In this document: positions 20,454-29,986 of the stretch, piece after piece
Layout: each line of letters opens with the position of its first letter
Numbering within the stretch: position 1 is the first letter of the stretch
Assembly (NCBI RefSeq): GCF_036178145.1
Contig: NZ_CP108067.1
Span: forward strand, 7,143,501-7,207,500
From: Streptomyces sp. NBC_00273
GTDB taxonomy: Bacteria > Actinomycetota > Actinomycetes > Streptomycetales > Streptomycetaceae
Direction: 5' to 3'
Length of the DNA: 64,000 nt
The notes under the pieces: generated by a model
The model's database searches: none
What the model saw: only the letters and a program-made list of their open reading frames with translations
What the model was told of the DNA's origin: nothing
Position numbers and translations under genes: made by a program

Positions 20454-21587
20454 TCACGAGGGGGTGGGCAGGGGTGCGTCCGGCCCGACGGTCAGCCGGT
20501 ACTTCGCCCCCGCGGGGTCGCCCTCCTCCTGCCACCACAGGAGGAGACGCCAATGGGCACCGGGGCCCGGGTGGTCCGCCGAGGCGACGAACCCCCGCAC
20601 TAATTCTTCCGCTAAGTCCTTGGCCGTCCTGTTCCTTACTTCTGTGGTGCTGTGCCAGGGATGTTCGAGTACGTTCCACAAGCCGTCGGGCCCGCGCACC
20701 TCGAAGCGCCACACGGCGAGCCAGGGGGTGACCTCCAGCATCGTGCGCACCTGCTCGGCGTCGAGCCCCAACCCGGTCGCGATCCCCGGCTCCACCACCC
20801 CCTGGATGCGGGCGGCCACCACGGCCCGGGGCAGCAGCCGCTCGGGCAACAGTCCCTGCGTGCGCAGGCTGACCAGCGAGCCGAAGGTCAGGAAGCGCAG
20901 TCGCAGTTCCAGCTGGCGGCCGATGTGGTCGAGGGCCTCCTCGGCCTCCCCGGACTCCTCCGCGGCCGGGTCCGCGAGCAGCAGCTGCCGGAAGTCGGAC
21001 TCGGCGGCCACGGCCCAGGCCGCGGCCTCCTCGGCGAACCCCAGCTCGGCGAGGCGGTCCCCGAGGAACACCTTGGCCTGGGCCAGGCCCAGCCGGTTGA
21101 CCGGATCCCGCTGGTCCAGGCCCGCCCACACCTCCACCGCGGTCCGGGTCAGATCGCGGGCGCGCTCACCGGCCGCCCGCTCCATGGCGCTCGGCCCCTC
21201 GCCGGCGGCCGGGCCCAGCGGGTGCTTGGGCAGCCGGGCCCCGTCGCTGAGCGGCCAGGAAAGCCAGACTCCGTGGTTGATCAGCCCGCGGGCGTACCAG
21301 CGGGCGAATTCGGGGGAGTGCCCGGCCGCGCGCTCGGAGCTGCGCAGCCCCTCCTCGATCGTGGCGAGGGCGCCGGCGCGGTCTCCCGCTGCGAACCGCG
21401 CGGCGGCCCGGTCGGCGAGGCGCAGCCCGAGCAGTGCCGTGCACCTCGGGTCGTCCGTGAACGGGCGCAGTGCGCCGATGAGCTCGTCGAGGAGCCGTTC
21501 GCGCTCCCCGGGCTCCGTGTGCTCCGCCCCCGACCGCACCCGTGCCCATTGATCGTCCAGCCGTAGAACGGCGTCCCGCTGCACCAT
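20454..21587 (-). CDS. Hypothetical helical (TPR-like) protein
   Basis: This 377-residue cytoplasmic protein has no family that I recognise. Residues 25-240 are rich in alanine/leucine helices with TPR-like spacing (ADRAAARFAAGDRAGALATIEEGL, then GDRLAELGFAEEAAAWAVAAES). The C-terminal third has tryptophan-rich elements, LAVWRFEVRGPDGLW and WRLLLWWQEEGDP. The pattern suggests a scaffold rather than an enzyme. It lies on the same strand as ctaA and the ABC transporter. The ATG start follows a run without a clear ribosome site. Confidence 0.7.
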   Translation of the reverse strand: MVQRDAVLRLDDQWARVRSGAEHTEPGERERLLDELIGALRPFTDDPRCTALLGLRLADRAAARFAAGDRAGALATIEEGLRSSERAAGHSPEFARWYARGLINHGVWLSWPLSDGARLPKHPLGPAAGEGPSAMERAAGERARDLTRTAVEVWAGLDQRDPVNRLGLAQAKVFLGDRLAELGFAEEAAAWAVAAESDFRQLLLADPAAEESGEAEEALDHIGRQLELRLRFLTFGSLVSLRTQGLLPERLLPRAVVAARIQGVVEPGIATGLGLDAEQVRTMLEVTPWLAVWRFEVRGPDGLWNVLEHPWHSTTEVRNRTAKDLAEELVRGFVASADHPGPGAHWRLLLWWQEEGDPAGAKYRLTVGPDAPLPTPS

Positions 21588-21621
21588 GTTCGCCCCCCGG
21601 CTTCATGTGTGAGGGGCCCAT

Positions 21622-21645
21622 CCTCGCGGCATCGCCGCCGCGAGG
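21622..21645 (-). terminator. Terminator after the ABC transporter genes
   Basis: CCTCGCGGC (21622-21630) and GCCGCGAGG (21637-21645) are perfect 9-bp arms with a 6-base loop, about 10 bases downstream of the permease stop on the minus strand. Confidence 0.6.
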
Positions 21646-21654
21646 GGAAGGATT

Positions 21655-22422
21655 TCATTCCCAGCGGAAGAGCCGCGCGGCGGCGCCCAGACCGAGTACG
21701 GCCCAGCCCGCCAGCACGGCCGCGTCGCCCCACGGGAGCGAAGCCCCGTGCTGGAGCACCTCGCGCAGCCCGTCGGACAGGGCCGAGATGGGCAGCAGCG
21801 CCAGTACCGACTGCACGGCGTCGGGGAACTTCTCCAGCGGCACGATCACCCCGCCGCCGACCAGCAGCAGCAGGAAGACCAGGTTGGCGGCGGCCAGGGT
21901 CATCTCGGCCTTGAGGGTGCCCGCCATCAGCAGCCCGAGACCGGAGAAGGCGGCGGTGCCCAGCAGGATCAGCGCGGCCACCGACAGCGGGTCGCCCTGC
22001 GGGGACCAGCCCAGCGCGAGGGCGATCACGGTCAGCAGGACGATCTGCAGTACCTCGGTGACCAGCACCGACAGGGTCTTGGCGGCCATCAGGGCCCAGC
22101 GCGGCAGCGGGGAGGCCCCGAGCCGCTTGAGGACCCCGTAGCGGCGGTCGAAGCCGGTGGCGATGGCCTGGCCGGTGAAGGCGGTGGACATCACGGCGAG
22201 CGCCAGGATCCCGGGCGCGAGGAAGTCCACGGACTTCTCGCTGCCCGTGTCGATGATGTCCACGGCGGAGAAGAGGGTCAGCAGCAACGCCGGGATGATC
22301 ACGGTCAGCAGCAGCTGTTCCCCGTTGCGCAGCAGCATCCGGGTCTCCAGTGCCGTCTGCGCGAGGACCATGCGGGACACGGGCGCGGCCCCCGGGCGGG
22401 GGGTGAACGTACCGGCGCTCAT
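21655..22422 (-). CDS. ABC-2 type transporter permease
   Basis: This 255-residue membrane protein has about six hydrophobic segments (for example LLLTVIIPALLLTLF and VLVTEVLQIVLLTVIALAL) and the ABC-2 motif LPISALSDGLREVL near the C-terminus. It should form the membrane part of an exporter with the ATPase encoded just upstream. The ATPase stop overlaps its ATG by 4 bases. The substrate is unknown. In Mycobacterium the equivalent genes beside sufR are annotated as an antibiotic-type ABC transporter, so drug or lipid export is a guess from position. Confidence 0.9.
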   Translation of the reverse strand: MSAGTFTPRPGAAPVSRMVLAQTALETRMLLRNGEQLLLTVIIPALLLTLFSAVDIIDTGSEKSVDFLAPGILALAVMSTAFTGQAIATGFDRRYGVLKRLGASPLPRWALMAAKTLSVLVTEVLQIVLLTVIALALGWSPQGDPLSVAALILLGTAAFSGLGLLMAGTLKAEMTLAAANLVFLLLLVGGGVIVPLEKFPDAVQSVLALLPISALSDGLREVLQHGASLPWGDAAVLAGWAVLGLGAAARLFRWE

Positions 22423-23345
22423 GCGCGCAGCTCCTTGCCTGTCAGTTCGAGGAAGACGTCCTCGAGGGTGTGCCGCTCGACCGTGAGGCTGCTCGGCATC
22501 ACGCCGTGCTGCGCGCACCAGGAGGCGACGGTGGCCAGCAGCTGCGGGTGGACGTCGCCGGTGACCCGGTAGACGCCCGGGGTGAGCTCGGCGGCCTCGG
22601 TGCCGTCGGGCAGCGCCTTGAGGAGCGAGGCGAGGTCGAGGGAGGGGCGGCCGGTGAAGCGCAGGGTGTTCTCGGCGCCGCCACGGCACAGCTGCTCGGG
22701 GCTGCCGTGGACGATGACCTTGCCCGCGTCCACGATGGCCACCTCGTCGGCGAGCTGCTCGGCCTCGTCCATGTGGTGGGTGGTGAGGACGACGGTGACC
22801 CCGTCGGTGCGCAGCTCCCGTACGAGGTCCCAGGTCGCGCGGCGGGCCTGCGGGTCGAGGCCGGCGGTGGGCTCGTCGAGGAAGACCAGCTCGGGGCGGC
22901 CCACCACGGCCATGGCCAGGGCCAGTCGCTGCTGCTGGCCGCCGGAGAGCCGGCGGTAGGGGGTGCGGCCGCAACCGCCGAGTCCGAGGCGTTCCACCAG
23001 GGTGTCGACGTCGAGCGGGTCGGAGTAGAGCTTGGCCATGTGGCGGAGCATCTCGACGGCGCGGGCTCCGGAGTAGACGCCTCCGGACTGCAGCATCACG
23101 CCGATCCGCGGACGCAGGGCCTCGGCCCGGGCGACCGGGTCGAGGCCGAGGACGCGGACGGTGCCGGCGTCGGGGCGGAGGTAGCCCTCGCAGGTCTCCA
23201 CCGTGGTCGTCTTGCCCGCGCCGTTGGGACCGAGGACCGCGGTGACGGAGCCGCTCCGGACGGTGAGGTCCAGGCCGTCCACCGCGGTCTTCGTGCCGTA
23301 CCGCTTCACCAGTCCGCGGATCTCCACGGCGGGGTCGTTGCTCAT
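22419..23345 (-). CDS. ABC transporter ATP-binding protein, DrrA/CcmA-like
   Basis: This 308-residue ATPase has Walker A GPNGAGKTTT, the signature LSGGQQQRLALAMA and Walker B LVFLDEPTAGLDP followed by the switch histidine in TTHHMDEAEQLAD. The extra C-terminal domain after residue 220 is typical of DrrA-type exporters. The ATG at 23345 gives MSNDPAVEIRG. No Shine-Dalgarno sequence precedes it, so a leaderless message is possible. It is divergent from sufR across a 378-base gap and overlaps the permease gene. Confidence 0.92.
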   Translation of the reverse strand: MSNDPAVEIRGLVKRYGTKTAVDGLDLTVRSGSVTAVLGPNGAGKTTTVETCEGYLRPDAGTVRVLGLDPVARAEALRPRIGVMLQSGGVYSGARAVEMLRHMAKLYSDPLDVDTLVERLGLGGCGRTPYRRLSGGQQQRLALAMAVVGRPELVFLDEPTAGLDPQARRATWDLVRELRTDGVTVVLTTHHMDEAEQLADEVAIVDAGKVIVHGSPEQLCRGGAENTLRFTGRPSLDLASLLKALPDGTEAAELTPGVYRVTGDVHPQLLATVASWCAQHGVMPSSLTVERHTLEDVFLELTGKELRA

Positions 23346-23723
23346 GAGGGGTGAGTCTACGGAGCCCGGGAAGGGGCCGTGGGTCCCGGGGTCAGGGCCC
23401 CTTTGCCTCCGGTTCGTCTCCGGAGATTCGAACGCCGCGTCGCGAATACGGTTCTTTTCAGTCGGTCGGTCCTGTAAGCGTCGACATGTTTCAGTGATCT
23501 TTTCCGGAAGTCTGTTTTCCTGGTGCCGAGGGGCCGTCGCGGGCGCAGACGTGCTGGTGGGAGCGGTGTGCGGGCTCATGGGAGGCGTCCGGCAAGATAG
23601 CGGAATGTCCCCATCCGAATAACTCTCCGTCGATAAATAAGGTAACCCTTAGTGATGGAGGCCACCAGGGGTGGCGTCCATCACGGCTTGTCGCCGCTCG
23701 GTTATTTACGCAACAATGGCGTT
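23346..23723. other. Divergent regulatory gap between the ABC transporter and sufR
   Basis: No gene is supported here. The region is locally AT-richer than the flanks near 23590-23725, as expected for promoters. It contains the 14-base element TAAGG-TAAC-CCTTA (23638-23651), and ACAA-N5-TTGT just before the sufR start. These are the likeliest places for SufR binding or iron control, but neither is established. Confidence 0.5.
23638..23651. promoter_or_regulatory. Palindrome TAAGG-N4-CCTTA upstream of sufR
   Basis: These are perfect 5-bp arms around TAAC, about 73 bases before the sufR GTG. It somewhat resembles an iron-regulator box but is shorter than the DtxR/IdeR consensus. It is a candidate operator for suf control only. 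Confidence 0.35.
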
Positions 23724-24485
23724 GTGAAATACGGCGAACGGCAGATCGACACCCCCCAGGGGGAGCTCGGCACCGGGGAGCGGTCAACCCGCAACCGCGT
23801 GGCGCGCTCGATCCTGGACCACGGTCCGTCCACCGTCGCCGACCTCGCCCAGCGTCTCGGCCTCACCCAGGCCGCCGTCCGCCGCCACCTCGACACGCTC
23901 GTCTCCGACGACGTGGTCGAACCCCGTGAGCAGCGTGTGTACGGTGCGCGCACCCGGGGTCGGCCCGCCAAGGTCTTCGCGCTCACCGACTGCGGCCGCG
24001 ACGCCTTCGACCAGTCCTACGACACGCTCGCCGCGGACGCCCTGCGCTGGATCGCGCAGTCGGTCGGCGGCGGCGAGCAGGGCGAGGTGGCCGTCGCCGC
24101 CTTCGCCAGGGCGCGGATGGAAGCGCAGGCGCGGGCCTACAAGGAGGCCGTCGAGGCCGCCGCCCCGCAGGAGCGCACGGAGGCCCTTGCCAAGGCGTTG
24201 ACCGTGGACGGGTACGCTGCTACGGCGAAGAGCGCTCCCGGTCCGCACAGCGGTGAACAGCTCTGCCAGCACCACTGCCCGGTCGCACACGTCGCCGAGC
24301 AGTTCCCGCAGCTTTGCGAGGCGGAGACCGAGGTCTTCTCCCGTCTGCTGGGGACCCATGTGCAGCGCCTCGCCACGATCGCCCATGGCGACGGGGTGTG
24401 CACGACGTTCATTCCGCGTGGCGCGAGCACCAAACAGACCGACACATCAGTATCTGCAAGTACGGCCGGGAGGAACCCCGCATGA
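23724..24485 (+). CDS. sufR: SufR-type Fe-S cluster-sensing repressor
   Basis: This 253-residue winged-helix protein is predicted to repress the suf operon when its cluster is intact. The N-terminal HTH ([19 protein letters not shown], residues 30-60) and wing ([15 protein letters not shown]) match SufR proteins of cyanobacteria and actinobacteria. Cluster ligands are likely among C181, C185 and C198 (CQHHC then QLCEAE), with C226 nearby. The GTG at 23724 (VKYGERQID) has no Shine-Dalgarno site, and 24 further codons are open upstream. Its stop overlaps the sufB ATG (ATGA), so regulator and target share one message. Confidence 0.88.
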   Translation: MKYGERQIDTPQGELGTGERSTRNRVARSILDHGPSTVADLAQRLGLTQAAVRRHLDTLVSDDVVEPREQRVYGARTRGRPAKVFALTDCGRDAFDQSYDTLAADALRWIAQSVGGGEQGEVAVAAFARARMEAQARAYKEAVEAAAPQERTEALAKALTVDGYAATAKSAPGPHSGEQLCQHHCPVAHVAEQFPQLCEAETEVFSRLLGTHVQRLATIAHGDGVCTTFIPRGASTKQTDTSVSASTAGRNPA

Positions 24486-25897
24486 CCACGGAGATCGCTC
24501 ACCCTGAGCTCGATGGCCTGGGCACTTACGAATACGGCTGGGCCGACTCCGACGCGGCCGGTGCCGCTGCCAAGCGGGGTCTGTCCGAAGAGGTCGTCCG
24601 CGACATCTCGGCGAAGAAGTCCGAGCCGGAGTGGATGCTCAAGCTCCGCCTCAAGGGCCTGAAGCTGTTCGACAAGAAGCCCATGCCGAACTGGGGTTCC
24701 GACCTCTCGGGCATCGACTTCGACAACATCAAGTACTTCGTGCGTTCCACCGAGAAGCAGGCCGCTTCGTGGGAGGACCTGCCCGAGGACATCAAGAACA
24801 CGTACGACAAGCTCGGCATCCCGGAGGCGGAGAAGCAGCGCCTCGTCGCCGGTGTCGCGGCCCAGTACGAGTCCGAGGTCGTCTACCACCAGATCCGTGA
24901 GGACCTGGAGGAGCAGGGCGTCATCTTCCTCGACACGGACACCGCGCTCAAGGAGCACCCGGAGCTCTTCCAGGAGTACTTCGGCACGGTCATCCCGGTC
25001 GGCGACAACAAGTTCGCGTCGCTGAACACCGCGGTGTGGTCCGGCGGCTCCTTCATCTACGTCCCCAAGGGCGTGAAGGTCGACATCCCGCTCCAGGCCT
25101 ACTTCCGCATCAACACGGAGAACATGGGCCAGTTCGAGCGGACGCTGATCATCGTCGACGAGGACGCCTACGTCCACTACGTCGAGGGCTGCACCGCCCC
25201 GATCTACTCCTCGGACTCGCTGCACAGCGCCGTGGTCGAGATCATCGTCAAGAAGGGCGGCCGCTGCCGCTACACGACGATCCAGAACTGGTCGAACAAC
25301 GTCTACAACCTGGTCACCAAGCGCGCCGTGGCGTACGAGGGCGCGACCATGGAGTGGATCGACGGCAACATCGGTTCCAAGGTCACCATGAAGTACCCGG
25401 CCGTCTACCTGATGGGCGAGCACGCCAAGGGCGAGACCCTGTCCATCGCCTTCGCGGGCGAGGGCCAGCACCAGGACGCCGGCTCCAAGATGGTCCACAT
25501 GGCGCCGAACACCTCCTCGAACATCGTCTCCAAGTCGGTGGCCCGGGGCGGCGGCCGCACCTCCTACCGAGGCCTGGTCGAGATCGGCGAGGGCGCCCAC
25601 GGCTCGAAGTCCAACGTGCTGTGCGACGCGCTCCTGGTCGACACCATCTCCCGCTCGGACACGTACCCGTACGTGGACGTCCGCGAGGACGACGTCTCCA
25701 TGGGCCACGAGGCCACCGTCTCCAAGGTCTCCGACGACCAGCTCTTCTACCTGATGAGCCGCGGCATGACGGAGTTCGAGGCGATGGCCATGATCGTGCG
25801 CGGCTTCGTCGAGCCCATCGCGCGCGAGCTGCCCATGGAGTACGCCCTGGAGCTGAACCGGCTGATCGAGCTGCAGATGGAGGGATCGGTCGGCTGA
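24482..25897 (+). CDS. sufB: Fe-S cluster scaffold protein SufB
   Basis: SufB forms the SufBCD scaffold on which clusters are built. The 471-residue protein has the family features [37 protein letters not shown] and [17 protein letters not shown], and the C-terminal [10 protein letters not shown] shared with SufD. The ATG overlaps the sufR stop and follows GGGAGGAACC. sufD begins about 80 bases later. That is the largest gap in the operon and it contains the palindrome TCTTTAAAGA (25949-25958). Confidence 0.96.
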   Translation: MTTEIAHPELDGLGTYEYGWADSDAAGAAAKRGLSEEVVRDISAKKSEPEWMLKLRLKGLKLFDKKPMPNWGSDLSGIDFDNIKYFVRSTEKQAASWEDLPEDIKNTYDKLGIPEAEKQRLVAGVAAQYESEVVYHQIREDLEEQGVIFLDTDTALKEHPELFQEYFGTVIPVGDNKFASLNTAVWSGGSFIYVPKGVKVDIPLQAYFRINTENMGQFERTLIIVDEDAYVHYVEGCTAPIYSSDSLHSAVVEIIVKKGGRCRYTTIQNWSNNVYNLVTKRAVAYEGATMEWIDGNIGSKVTMKYPAVYLMGEHAKGETLSIAFAGEGQHQDAGSKMVHMAPNTSSNIVSKSVARGGGRTSYRGLVEIGEGAHGSKSNVLCDALLVDTISRSDTYPYVDVREDDVSMGHEATVSKVSDDQLFYLMSRGMTEFEAMAMIVRGFVEPIARELPMEYALELNRLIELQMEGSVG

Positions 25898-25978
25898 CCG
25901 CCGGCCGCGCGGCATCCCCCGCCGCACATCCTTTGACGTAGGCAGTGTTCTTTAAAGAGAGTGAGCAAGACGACAGCC

Positions 25979-27157
25979 ATGGCTGAGGCTCAGAACATTC
26001 CGGCGGGTTCGACCACCGCCGGCGCGATCGCGGTGGCCGCCGAGTCCACCGTCGCCACCCGGATGAGTGCGCCCCCGTCCTTCGACGTGGCGGACTTCCC
26101 GGTTCCGAACGGCCGCGAGGAGGAGTGGCGCTTCACGCCGCTCGCCCGACTCAAGGGCCTGCACGACGGCACCGCGGTCGCCAACGGCACCATGAAGGCC
26201 CAGATCGACGCGCCCGAGGGCGTCACGGTCGAGTCGGTGGAGCGCGACGACGCGCGCATCGGCAAGGCCGGCACCCCGGTGGACCGGATCGCCGCCCAGG
26301 CGTTCTCGTCCTTCGCCAAGGCCACGGTCGTCACCGTGCCCAAGGAGACGGTCCTGACCGAGCCGGTGCGCGTGACGCTGCACGGCGAGGGCGGCACCAC
26401 CTTCGGCCACACCGTCTTCGACGTGCAGGCCTTCGCCGAGGCCGTCATCGTCATCGACCACACCGGTGACGGCGTGCGCGCCGCCAACGTCGACTTCCTG
26501 GTCGGCGACGGCGCCAAGCTCACCGTCGTGTCCGTGCAGGACTGGGACGACACCGCCGTCCACTGCTCCCAGCACAACACGCTGGTCGGCCGCGACGCGA
26601 CCTTCAAGTCGGTCGTGGTCACCTTCGGCGGCGACGTCGTGCGCCTCCACCCGCGCATCAGCTACGCCGGCCCCGGCGGCGAGGCCGAGCTCTTCGGCCT
26701 GTACTTCACGGACGCCGGCCAGCACCAGGAGCACCGCCTCCTGGTCACGCACGACGCCCCGCACTGCAAGTCGAACGTGGTCTACAAGGGCGCGCTCCAG
26801 GGCCAGGACGCCCACGCGGTCTGGATCGGCGACGTGCTCATCCAGAAGAGCGCCGAGGGCACCGACACCTACGAGATGAACCGCAACCTCGTCCTCACGG
26901 ACGGCGCGCGGGTCGACTCGGTGCCGAACCTGGAGATCGAGACCGGCGAGATCGTCGGCGCCGGCCACGCCTCCGCGACCGGCCGCTTCGACGACGAGCA
27001 GCTCTTCTACCTGCAGGCCCGTGGCATCCCGGCCGACGAGGCCCGCCGCCTGGTCGTCCGCGGCTTCTTCGCGGAGCTCGTCCAGCAGATCGGTGTCGAC
27101 GACATCGAGGAGCGTCTGCTCGCCAAGATCGAGACCGAGCTCCAGGGTTCCGTCTGA
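25979..27157 (+). CDS. sufD: Fe-S cluster scaffold protein SufD
   Basis: SufD pairs with SufB and SufC. The 392-residue protein has the N-terminal REEEWRFTPL, the beta-helix core with HKSNVVYKGAL-like sequence (PHCKSNVVYKGAL) and the C-terminal DDEQLFYLQARGIP. I start it at ATG 25979 (MAEAQNIP). A GTG at 25961 would add six residues, and AAAGAGA sits too close to it to decide. Its TGA overlaps the next gene's ATG (TGATG), so translation is coupled to the Rieske gene. Confidence 0.95.
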   Translation: MAEAQNIPAGSTTAGAIAVAAESTVATRMSAPPSFDVADFPVPNGREEEWRFTPLARLKGLHDGTAVANGTMKAQIDAPEGVTVESVERDDARIGKAGTPVDRIAAQAFSSFAKATVVTVPKETVLTEPVRVTLHGEGGTTFGHTVFDVQAFAEAVIVIDHTGDGVRAANVDFLVGDGAKLTVVSVQDWDDTAVHCSQHNTLVGRDATFKSVVVTFGGDVVRLHPRISYAGPGGEAELFGLYFTDAGQHQEHRLLVTHDAPHCKSNVVYKGALQGQDAHAVWIGDVLIQKSAEGTDTYEMNRNLVLTDGARVDSVPNLEIETGEIVGAGHASATGRFDDEQLFYLQARGIPADEARRLVVRGFFAELVQQIGVDDIEERLLAKIETELQGSV

Positions 27158-27474
27158 TGAATTACGTCAAGGCCTGCGCGCTCAGCGAGCTGGAGGAGAA
27201 CACCCCGAAGCGGGTGGAGCTCGACGGCACGCCGGTGTCCATCGTCTCCACCGAGGGGGAGGTGTTCGCGATCAACGACATCTGCTCGCACGCGAACGTC
27301 TCGCTCTCGGAGGGCGAGGTCGAAGACTGCATGATCGAGTGCTGGCTGCACGGGTCGGCCTTCGACCTGCGCACCGGCAAGCCCTCGGGTCTGCCCGCGA
27401 CGCGCCCCGTACCCGTATACCCCGTAAAGATCGAAGGGGACGACGTGCTCGTCTCCCTCACCCAGGAGTCCTGA
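27157..27474 (+). CDS. Rieske-type ferredoxin within the suf operon
   Basis: This 105-residue protein has a [2Fe-2S] Rieske site: C43-x-H45 in CSHANVSLSEG and C62-x2-H65 in CWLHGSAFDLRTG. The size and fold match small dioxygenase-type ferredoxins. It lies between sufD and sufC and is coupled to sufD by a one-base overlap. It may supply electrons for cluster assembly. Homologues sit here in many Streptomyces but not, as I recall, in M. tuberculosis. Confidence 0.92.
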   Translation: MNYVKACALSELEENTPKRVELDGTPVSIVSTEGEVFAINDICSHANVSLSEGEVEDCMIECWLHGSAFDLRTGKPSGLPATRPVPVYPVKIEGDDVLVSLTQES

Positions 27475-27481
27475 GGTATCC

Positions 27482-28249
27482 ATGGCAACGCTTGAAATCC
27501 ACGACCTGCACGTCTCCGTAGAGGCCGAGAACGGCGCCCGCGAGATCCTCAAGGGCGTCGACCTCACCGTCAAGCAGGGTGAGACGCACGCCATCATGGG
27601 TCCGAACGGCTCCGGCAAGTCCACCCTGGCGTACTCGCTCGCCGGTCACCCGAAGTACACCATCACCGGTGGCACCGTGACCCTCGACGGCGAGGACGTC
27701 CTGGAGATGTCCGTCGACGAGCGCGCCCGCGCCGGCGTCTTCCTCGCGATGCAGTACCCGGTCGAGGTCCCCGGTGTCTCGGTCTCCAACTTCCTGCGCA
27801 CCTCGGCCACCGCGATCCGCGGCGAGGCGCCGAAGCTGCGTACCTGGGTGAAGGAGGTCAAGTCCGCGATGGAGCAGCTCCAGATGGACCCGGCCTTCGC
27901 CGAGCGCAACGTCAACGAGGGCTTCTCCGGCGGTGAGAAGAAGCGCCACGAGATCCTGCAGCTGGAGCTCCTGAAGCCGAAGATCGCGATCCTCGACGAG
28001 ACCGACTCCGGCCTCGACGTCGACGCACTGCGTCAGGTCTCCGAAGGCGTCAACCGCGTCCGCGCGACCGGCGAGGTCGGCACGCTGCTGATCACGCACT
28101 ACACGCGGATCCTCCGCTACATCAAGCCCGACTTCGTCCACGTCTTCTCCGAGGGCCGCATCGCCGAGTCCGGTGGCGCCGAGCTCGCCGACAAGCTGGA
28201 GGCCGAAGGCTACGAGTCGTACAGCACGAAGGGTGGCGCGACCGCGTGA
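27482..28249 (+). CDS. sufC: Suf ATPase SufC
   Basis: This cytoplasmic ABC-type ATPase drives conformational change in the SufBCD scaffold. The 255 residues have Walker A GPNGSGKST, the family-specific signature FSGGEKKRHEILQLELLKP and Walker B IAILDETDSGLDVDAL. There is no membrane partner other than SufB and SufD. It starts 7 bases after the Rieske gene. Its stop overlaps the GTG of sufS (GTGA). Confidence 0.96.
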   Translation: MATLEIHDLHVSVEAENGAREILKGVDLTVKQGETHAIMGPNGSGKSTLAYSLAGHPKYTITGGTVTLDGEDVLEMSVDERARAGVFLAMQYPVEVPGVSVSNFLRTSATAIRGEAPKLRTWVKEVKSAMEQLQMDPAFAERNVNEGFSGGEKKRHEILQLELLKPKIAILDETDSGLDVDALRQVSEGVNRVRATGEVGTLLITHYTRILRYIKPDFVHVFSEGRIAESGGAELADKLEAEGYESYSTKGGATA

Positions 28250-29502
28250 CACAGCTGCCTGGCCTCCTCGACATCGAGGCGATCCGAAAGGACTTCCCCC
28301 TTCTGGATCGTGTGGTCCACGACGGGAAGAAGATCGTTTACCTGGACAATGCGGCGACCTCGCAGAAGCCGCGCCAGGTGCTCGACGCGCTGAACGAGTA
28401 CTACGAGCAGCACAACGCCAACGTCCACCGTGGCGTGCACGTGCTCGCCGAGGAGGCCACGGCGCTGTACGAGGGCGCCCGCGACAAGGTCGCCGCCTTC
28501 ATCAACGCGCCGAGCCGCGACGAGGTGATCTTCACCAAGAACGCCTCCGAGTCGCTCAACCTGGTCGCGAACATGCTCGGCTGGGCGGACGAGCCCTACC
28601 GGGTCGACCGCGAGACCGAGATCGCCATCACGGAGATGGAGCACCACTCCAACATCGTGCCGTGGCAGCTGCTCTCGCAGCGCACCGGCGCGAAGCTGAA
28701 GTGGTTCGGCCTCACCGACGACGGCCGGCTCGACCTGTCCAACATCGAAGAGGTCATCACGGAGAAGACGAAGATCGTCTCCTTCACGCTGGTCTCCAAC
28801 ATCATGGGCACGGTCAACCCGGTCGAGGCGATCGTCCGGCGCGCCCAGGACGTCGGCGCCCTCGTGCTGATCGACGCCTCCCAGGCCGCCCCCCACATGC
28901 CGCTGGACGTGCAGGCGCTCGGCGCCGACTTCGTGGCCTTCACCGGCCACAAGATGTGCGGCCCGACCGGCATCGGCGTCCTCTGGGGCCGCCAGGAGCT
29001 CCTGGAGGACCTGCCTCCGTTCCTCGGCGGCGGCGAGATGATCGAGACCGTGTCGATGCACGCCTCGACCTACGCCCCTGCGCCCCACAAGTTCGAGGCG
29101 GGTACGCCCCCGATCGCCCAGGCCGTCGGCCTCGGCGCGGCCGTGGACTACCTGACCGCGATCGGCATGGACAAGATCGCCGCGCACGAGCACGCGATCA
29201 CCGAGTACGCGATCAAGCGCCTCGCGGAGGTGCCCGACCTGCGGATCATCGGCCCCACCACGGCCGAGGACCGCGGCGCCGCCATCTCCTTCGTCCTGGG
29301 TGACATCCACCCGCACGACGTCGGCCAGGTACTGGACGAGCAGGGCATCGCGGTCCGCGTGGGACACCACTGCGCACGCCCCGTCTGCCTGCGCTACGGA
29401 ATTCCTGCGACGACGCGAGCGTCTTTCTACCTGTACTCCTCTCCGGCCGAGGTCGACGCGCTGATCGACGGGCTGGAGCACGTACGGAACTTCTTCGGCT
29501 GA
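28246..29502 (+). CDS. sufS: Cysteine desulfurase SufS
   Basis: This PLP enzyme mobilises sulfur from cysteine for Fe-S assembly. The 418-residue type II desulfurase has the PLP lysine K236 in FTGHKMCGPTG and the catalytic C376 in RVGHHCARPVC. NAATSQKP and MEHHSNIVPW are also typical. The GTG start overlaps the sufC stop. The persulfide is expected to pass to SufU, encoded 22 bases downstream. Confidence 0.96.
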   Translation: MTQLPGLLDIEAIRKDFPLLDRVVHDGKKIVYLDNAATSQKPRQVLDALNEYYEQHNANVHRGVHVLAEEATALYEGARDKVAAFINAPSRDEVIFTKNASESLNLVANMLGWADEPYRVDRETEIAITEMEHHSNIVPWQLLSQRTGAKLKWFGLTDDGRLDLSNIEEVITEKTKIVSFTLVSNIMGTVNPVEAIVRRAQDVGALVLIDASQAAPHMPLDVQALGADFVAFTGHKMCGPTGIGVLWGRQELLEDLPPFLGGGEMIETVSMHASTYAPAPHKFEAGTPPIAQAVGLGAAVDYLTAIGMDKIAAHEHAITEYAIKRLAEVPDLRIIGPTTAEDRGAAISFVLGDIHPHDVGQVLDEQGIAVRVGHHCARPVCLRYGIPATTRASFYLYSSPAEVDALIDGLEHVRNFFG

Positions 29503-29524
29503 CGGACGAGGCGACGAGGACGCA

Positions 29525-29986
29525 GTGAAGCTGGATTCGATGTACCAGGAACTGATCCTGGACCACTACAAGCACCCGCACGGGCGTGGCCTGCGCGACG
29601 GCGACGCCGAGGTGCACCACGTCAACCCGACGTGCGGTGACGAGATCACGCTGCGCGTGAAGTACGACGGCGAGACGCTGACCGACGTCTCCTACGAGGG
29701 CCAGGGCTGCTCCATCAGCCAGGCCAGCGCGTCCGTACTGAACGAGCTGCTCGTGGGCAAGGAACTGGCCGAGGCGCAGAAGATCCAGGCAGTCTTCCTG
29801 GAGATGATGCAGTCCAAGGGCAAGATCGAGCCCGACGAGGCCATGGAAGAGGTGCTGGAGGATGCGGTCGCGTTCGTCGGCGTCTCGAAGTACCCGGCTC
29901 GTGTGAAGTGTGCGCTGCTGAGTTGGATGGCGTGGAAGGACGCGACGGCCCAGGCTCTGGGCGGCGCGGAGAGGAAGACGGCATGA
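29525..29986 (+). CDS. sufU: Sulfur-transfer protein SufU
   Basis: This zinc-bound SufU accepts persulfide from SufS. The 153-residue protein keeps the three cysteines C37 (NPTCGDEI), C62 (GQGCSISQASAS) and C129 (VKCALLSW) and the GD motif. It has the extra region between the second and third cysteine that marks SufU rather than IscU. The GTG start follows GACGAGGACGCA. Its stop overlaps the sufT ATG. Confidence 0.94.
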   Translation: MKLDSMYQELILDHYKHPHGRGLRDGDAEVHHVNPTCGDEITLRVKYDGETLTDVSYEGQGCSISQASASVLNELLVGKELAEAQKIQAVFLEMMQSKGKIEPDEAMEEVLEDAVAFVGVSKYPARVKCALLSWMAWKDATAQALGGAERKTA

